Shown here: one piece after another, positions 59,561 to 64,000 of the stretch
Numbering within the stretch: position 1 is the first letter of the stretch
Layout of the letters: each line of letters starts with the position of its first letter
Source of the DNA: Candidatus Corynebacterium faecigallinarum
GTDB taxonomy: Bacteria; Actinomycetota; Actinomycetes; Mycobacteriales; Mycobacteriaceae
DNA: 64,000 nt
Direction of reading: 5' to 3'
NCBI GenBank assembly: GCA_019120175.1
Contig: DWVP01000001.1
Span: 236,359-300,358, forward strand
Made by a program: the position numbers and the translations under genes
The notes under the pieces: model-generated
The model's database searches: none
What the model was told of the DNA's origin: nothing
The model's input: the letters and a program-made list of their open reading frames with translations, nothing else

Positions 59561-59689
59561 CATGTGTCCCCGCCGGCCGGTGGTGCCATGTCCTTCGGCC
59601 GGCTCTCATAGTTGACCGATCCGTGGCACGGAAAGGCGAATTGTGACACCCGAAGAACGTGGATACAGGGGAGCATCAGTGAGTCAGCC

Positions 59690-59760
59690 GTATCACCCTG
59701 GAGTGCGCGCGTGGACGGGAGGGGGAGGTCGTATCATCCTGGAGTGCGCGCGTGGACGGG
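59690..59760 (+). repeat. 30-nt direct repeat upstream of rpsL
   Basis: 59690-59719 and 59731-59760 differ at one position (CACC versus CATC) and share GTATCA and TGGAGTGCGCGCGTGGACGG. Period 41 nt. The second copy runs into the G tract. Confidence 0.85.
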
Positions 59761-59829
59761 GGGGGGTTGAATGTCTCCGCTGGTTAGAGGCTGATACAGC
59801 CGTAGAGGAATGGCATGTACCGCGGGATT

Positions 59830-59862
59830 TTGTTCACTGGGCCTGATCCGGTAGTGTCAGGC
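59830..59862 (+). promoter_or_regulatory. Candidate rpsL promoter with inverted repeat over the -10
   Basis: TTGTTC (59830-59835), 16-nt spacer, TAGTGT (59852-59857). GCCTGA (59841-59846) and TCAGGC (59857-59862) form an inverted repeat around the -10, a possible operator. Confidence 0.4.
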
Positions 59863-60155
59863 AACAGTCCCACTTGTCAGGACGCATCCGACGGTCGCGA
59901 GACCGTGTGGTCCCTGGATCACCCGCCGCCCTTCAGGGCAGTGAGCAAGGATTGAACTTCTACCCCGTAGGCCAGCGAAAGCGGCTGAGGGGTTTCGGCA
60001 CGTTCAAAACAAAGATGCCCCTGAACGGCAGGGAAAGGTCTCGTAGAAGGTTCCGCGGAGGCCATGGTGCGCAGCGCGTGCTGGTTGCACCTCCCCAGAC
60101 GCTCCCGGTAATCGCCGTGGCCGCACCGGAACACGAACAAGAAGAAAGTCGGTTA

Positions 60156-60527
60156 ATGCCTACTATTCAGCAGCTGGTCCGCAAGGGCCGCCACGACAAG
60201 ACCCGCAAGGTTTCTGCGGCCGCCCTGAAGGGCTCGCCGCAGCGTCGTGGCGTGTGCACCCGCGTGTACACCACCACCCCGAAGAAGCCGAACTCCGCTC
60301 TCCGTAAGGTCGCGCGTGTGCGCCTGACCTCCGGAGTCGAGGTCTCCGCCTACATCCCCGGTGAGGGCCACAACCTCCAGGAGCACTCCATGGTTCTCGT
60401 CCGCGGTGGCGGCGTGAAGGACCTCCCGGGTGTCCGTTACAAGATCGTCCGTGGCTCCCTCGACACCCAGGGTGTCAAGGACCGTAAGCAGGCCCGTTCG
60501 CGCTACGGCGTCAAGAAGGAGAAGTAA
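60156..60527 (+). CDS. rpsL: 30S ribosomal protein S12
   Basis: 123 residues. [35 protein letters not shown] with the usual lysine of the streptomycin site, and the second loop read here as [20 protein letters not shown]. In nearly all bacteria this loop is VRGGRVKDLPG; the Arg (residue 86) is Gly (codon GGC, 60411-60413), two residues before the streptomycin-site lysine K88. S12 monitors codon-anticodon pairing. AAGAAAG precedes the ATG. rpsG begins 3 nt after the stop. Confidence 0.97.
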   Translation: MPTIQQLVRKGRHDKTRKVSAAALKGSPQRRGVCTRVYTTTPKKPNSALRKVARVRLTSGVEVSAYIPGEGHNLQEHSMVLVRGGGVKDLPGVRYKIVRGSLDTQGVKDRKQARSRYGVKKEK

Positions 60528-60530
60528 ACA

Positions 60531-61001
60531 ATGCCTCGTAAAGGTCCCGCACCCGCACGTCCCGTCGTCGAGGATCCGGTCTACGGCGACGTCATCGTCT
60601 CCCAGCTCGTGAACAAGGTGCTGCTGGACGGCAAGAAGTCCACCGCTGAGCGCATCGTCTACGGTGCACTCGAGGTCTGCCGCGAGAAGACCGGCACCGA
60701 CCCCGTCCTGACCCTGAAGAAGGGCTTGGACAACGTCAAGCCCGCCCTCGAGGTCCGCTCCCGCCGTGTCGGTGGCGCCACCTACCAGGTTCCGGTTGAG
60801 GTCCGCCCGGGCCGCTCCACCACCCTGGCGCTGCGCTGGCTCGTCACCTTCACCCGCCAGCGTCGCGAGAACACCATGACCGAGCGTCTGGCCAACGAGA
60901 TCCTGGACGCCTCCAACGGTCTGGGTGCCTCCGTCAAGCGTCGCGAGGACACCCACAAGATGGCCGAGGCCAACCGCGCCTTCGCCCACTACCGCTGGTG
61001 A
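60531..61001 (+). CDS. rpsG: 30S ribosomal protein S7
   Basis: 156 residues. [20 protein letters not shown] at the start, [34 protein letters not shown] and the C-terminal [14 protein letters not shown] are typical. S7 organises the 3' major domain of 16S rRNA. AGAAGGAG upstream of the ATG is inside the rpsL 3' end. Part of rpsL-rpsG-fusA; fusA follows after 148 nt. Confidence 0.97.
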   Translation: MPRKGPAPARPVVEDPVYGDVIVSQLVNKVLLDGKKSTAERIVYGALEVCREKTGTDPVLTLKKGLDNVKPALEVRSRRVGGATYQVPVEVRPGRSTTLALRWLVTFTRQRRENTMTERLANEILDASNGLGASVKRREDTHKMAEANRAFAHYRW

Positions 61002-61149
61002 CCGACTGGGTGTTCGTACTGAAGTCCTGATCAAGACCAGGTACCGTACGAACACCCTCGGCCGGTGTAGAACCTGCGTGGTCGCCCGGTCGATGGCACA
61101 ATCGCCTATCACCACCTACAACATGTAGACAACACTGAGGGAATAGACT

Positions 61150-63279
61150 GTGGCACAAGAAGTGCAGAAAGACCTGAACAAGGTCCGCAACATCGGCATC
61201 ATGGCTCACATCGATGCTGGTAAGACCACGACCACCGAGCGCATCCTGTTCTACACCGGCATCAACCGCAAGGTCGGCGAGACCCACGACGGCGCATCCA
61301 CCACCGACTGGATGGAGCAGGAGAAGGAGCGTGGCATCACGATCACCTCCGCCGCCGTCACCTGTTTCTGGGGCGACAACCAGGTCAACATCATTGACAC
61401 CCCGGGTCACGTCGACTTCACCGTCGAGGTCGAGCGCTCCCTGCGCGTGCTCGACGGTGCTGTCGCTGTCTTCGACGGCAAGGAGGGCGTTGAGCCCCAG
61501 TCCGAGCAGGTCTGGCGTCAGGCCGACAAGTACGACGTCCCGCGTATCTGCTTCGTCAACAAGATGGACAAGCTGGGTGCGGACTTCTACTTCACCGTGC
61601 AGACCATCATCGACCGCCTCGGTGCCAAGCCGTTGGTCATGCAGCTGCCGATCGGTGCCGAGGACAAGTTCGACGGCGTCATCGACCTGCTGACCATGGA
61701 GGCCCGCACCTGGCGCGGCAAGGTCGAGCCGGGTGCCGACCCGGTCATCGAGGAGATCCCCGCCGATCTCGCCGACAAGGCCGCCGAGTACCGTGAGAAG
61801 CTGCTCGAGACCGTCGCAGAGTCCGATGAAGCTCTCATGGAGAAGTACTTCGCCGGCGAGGAGCTCACCCTCGACGAGATCAAGGCCGCCATCCGCAAGA
61901 TGACCGTGAACTCCGAGATCTACCCGGTGTTCTGTGGTACCGCGTACCACAACAAGGGCATTCAGCCGGTCCTCGACGCTGTCGTCGATTTCCTGCCGTC
62001 TCCGCTGGACGTCGAGGGCATCGAGGGCCACAAGCCGGGCCACGAGGACGAGGCTCTCGTCCGCAAGCCGTCCGACTCGGAGCCCTTCGCCGGCCTGGCG
62101 TTCAAGATCGCGGCCCACCCGTTCTTCGGCAAGCTGACCTTCGTGCGCGTCTACTCCGGTTCCATCGAGCCGGGCCAGCAGGTGCTCAACGCCGTCACCG
62201 GTAAGAAGGAGCGCGTTGGCAAGCTCTTCCAGATGCACGCCAACAAGGAGAACCCGGTCGAGAAGGCTCACGCCGGTAACATCTACGCCTTCATCGGTCT
62301 CAAGGAGACCACCACCGGTGACACCCTGTGCGACCTGAACGACCCGATCCTGCTGGAGTCCATGGACTTCCCGGAGCCGGTCATCAAGGTCTCCATCGAG
62401 CCGAAGACCAAGTCCGACCAGGAGAAGCTGGGTGTCGCCATCCAGCGTCTGACCGAAGAGGACCCGACCTTCACCGTCAATCTCGACGAGGAGACCGGTC
62501 AGACCATCATCGGTGGCATGGGCGAGCTCCACCTCGACGTCTTCGTCGACCGCATGAAGCGCGAATTCAAGGTCGAAGCCAACGTCGGTAACCCGCAGGT
62601 CGCGTACCGCGAGACCATCCGCAAGGCTGTGGAGAAGGTCGAGTTCACCCACAAGAAGCAGACCGGTGGTTCCGGCCAGTTCGCCAAGGTCATCATGGCC
62701 TTCGAGCCCTACAGCCCGGACCCGGAGGAGCTGGAGGAAGGCGAGAACCCGAACTACAAGTTCGAGAATGCCGTCACCGGTGGTCGTATTCCGAAGGAGT
62801 ACATCCCCTCCGTCGACGCTGGTGTCCAGGACGCCATGCAGTACGGCTTCCTCGCCGGCTACCCGCTGGTGGACGTCAAGGCGATCCTCGTCGATGGTGC
62901 CTACCACGACGTCGACTCCTCCGAGATGGCCTTCAAGATCGCCGGCTCCCAGGCTCTGAAGGAGGGTGTCGCCAAGGCGAAGCCCGTCCTGCTCGAGCCG
63001 CTGATGGCCGTCGAAGTCATCACGCCCGAGGAGTACATGGGTGAGGTCATCGGCGACATCAACTCTCGCCGTGGTCAGATCGCCTCCATGGAGGACCGCT
63101 CCGGTGCCAAGGTCGTGAAGGGCAAGGTCCCGCTGTCCGAGATGTTCGGCTACGTCGGCGACCTGCGTTCCAAGACTCAGGGCCGCGCCAACTACACCAT
63201 GATCTTCGACTCCTACGGTGAGGTTCCCTCCTCCGTGGCTCAGGAGATCATCGCCGAGCGCACCGGCACCGCCTCCTAG
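61150..63279 (+). CDS. fusA: Elongation factor G
   Basis: 709-residue translocation GTPase. G1 [15 protein letters not shown]2/switch I with [11 protein letters not shown]3 DTPGHVDF and G4 [10 protein letters not shown] are all intact, followed by domains II-V ([17 protein letters not shown]; late [17 protein letters not shown]). GTG start. The gene is full length without odd features. A short, weak hairpin (ATCCTG...CAGGAT near 63306-63322) follows. Confidence 0.97.
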   Translation: MAQEVQKDLNKVRNIGIMAHIDAGKTTTTERILFYTGINRKVGETHDGASTTDWMEQEKERGITITSAAVTCFWGDNQVNIIDTPGHVDFTVEVERSLRVLDGAVAVFDGKEGVEPQSEQVWRQADKYDVPRICFVNKMDKLGADFYFTVQTIIDRLGAKPLVMQLPIGAEDKFDGVIDLLTMEARTWRGKVEPGADPVIEEIPADLADKAAEYREKLLETVAESDEALMEKYFAGEELTLDEIKAAIRKMTVNSEIYPVFCGTAYHNKGIQPVLDAVVDFLPSPLDVEGIEGHKPGHEDEALVRKPSDSEPFAGLAFKIAAHPFFGKLTFVRVYSGSIEPGQQVLNAVTGKKERVGKLFQMHANKENPVEKAHAGNIYAFIGLKETTTGDTLCDLNDPILLESMDFPEPVIKVSIEPKTKSDQEKLGVAIQRLTEEDPTFTVNLDEETGQTIIGGMGELHLDVFVDRMKREFKVEANVGNPQVAYRETIRKAVEKVEFTHKKQTGGSGQFAKVIMAFEPYSPDPEELEEGENPNYKFENAVTGGRIPKEYIPSVDAGVQDAMQYGFLAGYPLVDVKAILVDGAYHDVDSSEMAFKIAGSQALKEGVAKAKPVLLEPLMAVEVITPEEYMGEVIGDINSRRGQIASMEDRSGAKVVKGKVPLSEMFGYVGDLRSKTQGRANYTMIFDSYGEVPSSVAQEIIAERTGTAS

Positions 63280-63718
63280 GCCGCCAGCGCCACAGTTTCC
63301 TCCGCATCCTGGTAAACAGGATGTGTGGGAACAACGGTCTCCACCTCTCTGGAAACCGTCCCGGACCGCCAGTTCCTGACTGGTCACATCGGGGCATTTC
63401 AGGAGGGTAGGGGCCAGCACCCGGTATCCTCGCACGCCCCGTCACCCCCCAAGTTTTCTTTCGGCGGGTGGTGTGCAGTAGGATACAGAGTGCTGGCCGT
63501 TACCCAGCACCTGCGTGTAGGCAGGAAACCCATGCAGTCCCGCCGTTCGGTGCGGGGGTGTTCGGTCGTCCAACGCGCTTCACGTTGCTGTCATCGGCAC
63601 AAACGAAATAATTTCGGTGGGTCCGCCCGCTTCACGAGAGTGACGGACCCGGTACCGGAAACCACCAACACTGTGGCTGCGAAAGTCGTAGCCACCGAGA
63701 AGTCCAGGAGGACACACA
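63280..63718. other. fusA-tuf intergenic region (tuf promoter and leader)
   Basis: About 440 nt. A TAGGAT hexamer (63479-63484) is a plausible tuf -10, followed at 63490-63510 by the hairpin GTGCTGG...CCAGCAC near the start of the presumed leader. No coding sequence is convincing. Confidence 0.5.
63706..63711 (+). promoter_or_regulatory. tuf ribosome-binding site
   Basis: AGGAGG, 7 nt before the GTG at 63719; it fixes the start codon. Confidence 0.8.
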
Positions 63719-64000
63719 GTGGCGAAGGCTAAGTTCGAGCGTTCCAAGCCGCACGTTAACATCGGCACCATCGGTCACGTCGACCACGGTAAGACCACGA
63801 CGACCGCTGCCATCACCAAGGTTCTGGCTGATACCTACCCCGATCTCAACCAGGCCTTCGCTTTCGAGAACATCGATAAGGCTCCGGAAGAGCGTGAGCG
63901 CGGCATCACGATCAACATCTCCCACGTGGAGTACCAGACCGAGAAGCGCCACTACGCCCACCTGGACGCCCCGGGTCACGCCGACTACATCAAGAACATG
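63719..64000 (+). CDS. tuf: Elongation factor Tu, N-terminal part (runs off the window)
   Basis: First 94 residues of EF-Tu, which delivers aminoacyl-tRNA to the ribosome. G1 [15 protein letters not shown], switch I region [17 protein letters not shown] and G3 region are present. The G3 segment reads [15 protein letters not shown]; Leu stands where Val is usual (AHVDAPGHAD), a mild change next to the DxxG motif. Start GTG is set by AGGAGG upstream. The rest of the gene lies beyond 64000. Confidence 0.97.
   Translation, partial: MAKAKFERSKPHVNIGTIGHVDHGKTTTTAAITKVLADTYPDLNQAFAFENIDKAPEERERGITINISHVEYQTEKRHYAHLDAPGHADYIKNM

Larger units (their letters stand above)
59432..60155. other. rpoC-rpsL intergenic region
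   Basis: About 720 nt. Contains the rpoC terminator, a duplicated 30-nt element, a G9 tract (59758-59766), the candidate rpsL promoter inside an inverted repeat, and a ~300-nt rpsL leader. Short open frames across the repeats do not look coding. Confidence 0.6.

Noticed and set aside
59690-59760. Two 30-nt repeats with an 11-nt gap, considered as a minimal CRISPR
   Set aside because: Only two copies, a spacer far too short, no cas genes anywhere in the window.
63941-63990. Leu for Val next to the EF-Tu DxxG motif as a possible drug-resistance change
   Set aside because: Conservative substitution away from known elfamycin/kirromycin positions, and only part of the gene is visible; mentioned in the gene entry only.

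Overview
The window is high-GC (about two-thirds G+C by eye) chromosomal DNA from a mycolic-acid actinobacterium, almost certainly a Corynebacterium. RpoB, RpoC, NusG and the ribosomal proteins read as corynebacterial. Gene order matches the known corynebacterial/mycobacterial blocks hem - ccs (cytochrome c maturation) - men - menG/menJ/grcC1 - secE-nusG-rplKA - rplJL - rpoBC - rpsLG-fusA-tuf. The species cannot be named from the sequence alone. Almost everything is chromosomal core. There is no complete insertion sequence, prophage, CRISPR array or plasmid gene, but there are two or three clear scars where fragments of genes have been joined.

Layout: (1) 1-8.2 kb, heme block: end of hemD, hemB, two membrane proteins, a P-type ATPase homologue that has lost its catalytic motifs, hemL, then an iron-siderophore binding lipoprotein on the opposite strand. 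(2) 8.4-13.5 kb, cytochrome c maturation system II: histidine phosphatase, TlpA/CcsX-like thioredoxin, CcdA, ResB, CcsA. (3) 13.6-21.8 kb, dTDP-rhamnose genes rmlB and rmlC-rmlA, separated by two paralogous acidic lipoproteins and a DesA3-like desaturase with its reductase. (4) 21.8-25.2 kb, small membrane proteins and a rearranged region holding an ABC-ATPase/LuxR/Nudix junction, a Sap/GAP-family membrane protein and a headless TetR regulator. (5) 25.2-43 kb, menaquinone region: menA, menE, pit phosphate transporter, menB, menC, a scar, a UvrA paralogue, menD, mgtA, menG, menJ and a polyprenyl diphosphate synthase. (6) 43.3-44.5 kb, tRNAs Tyr, Thr, Met and Trp. (7) 44.6-64 kb, information-processing genes: secE, nusG, rplK, rplA, a lipase, rplJ, rplL, a DUF3068 protein, rpoB, rpoC, rpsL, rpsG, fusA and the start of tuf.

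The genes work together as a respiratory chain supply region: heme synthesis, cytochrome c assembly, and menaquinone head group, tail, methylation and saturation. This is followed by the main transcription/translation machinery. Envelope functions (rhamnose linker, glucuronosyl-lipid mannosylation, desaturase) are interleaved.

The most striking pattern is regulatory. About eighteen genes, including menA, menE, menB, menC, menD and menG, carry a TANNNT -10 hexamer exactly 6-8 nt before an ATG/GTG with no Shine-Dalgarno sequence, the signature of leaderless mRNA. menB and menC are divergent with their two -10 hexamers sharing bases. Other items worth checking are the catalytically dead P-type ATPase, RpoB residues at the rifampicin site (Asn at the E. 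coli H526 position), an S12 change next to the streptomycin loop, and the gene-fragment scars at 23-25 kb and 32.3-33.3 kb.
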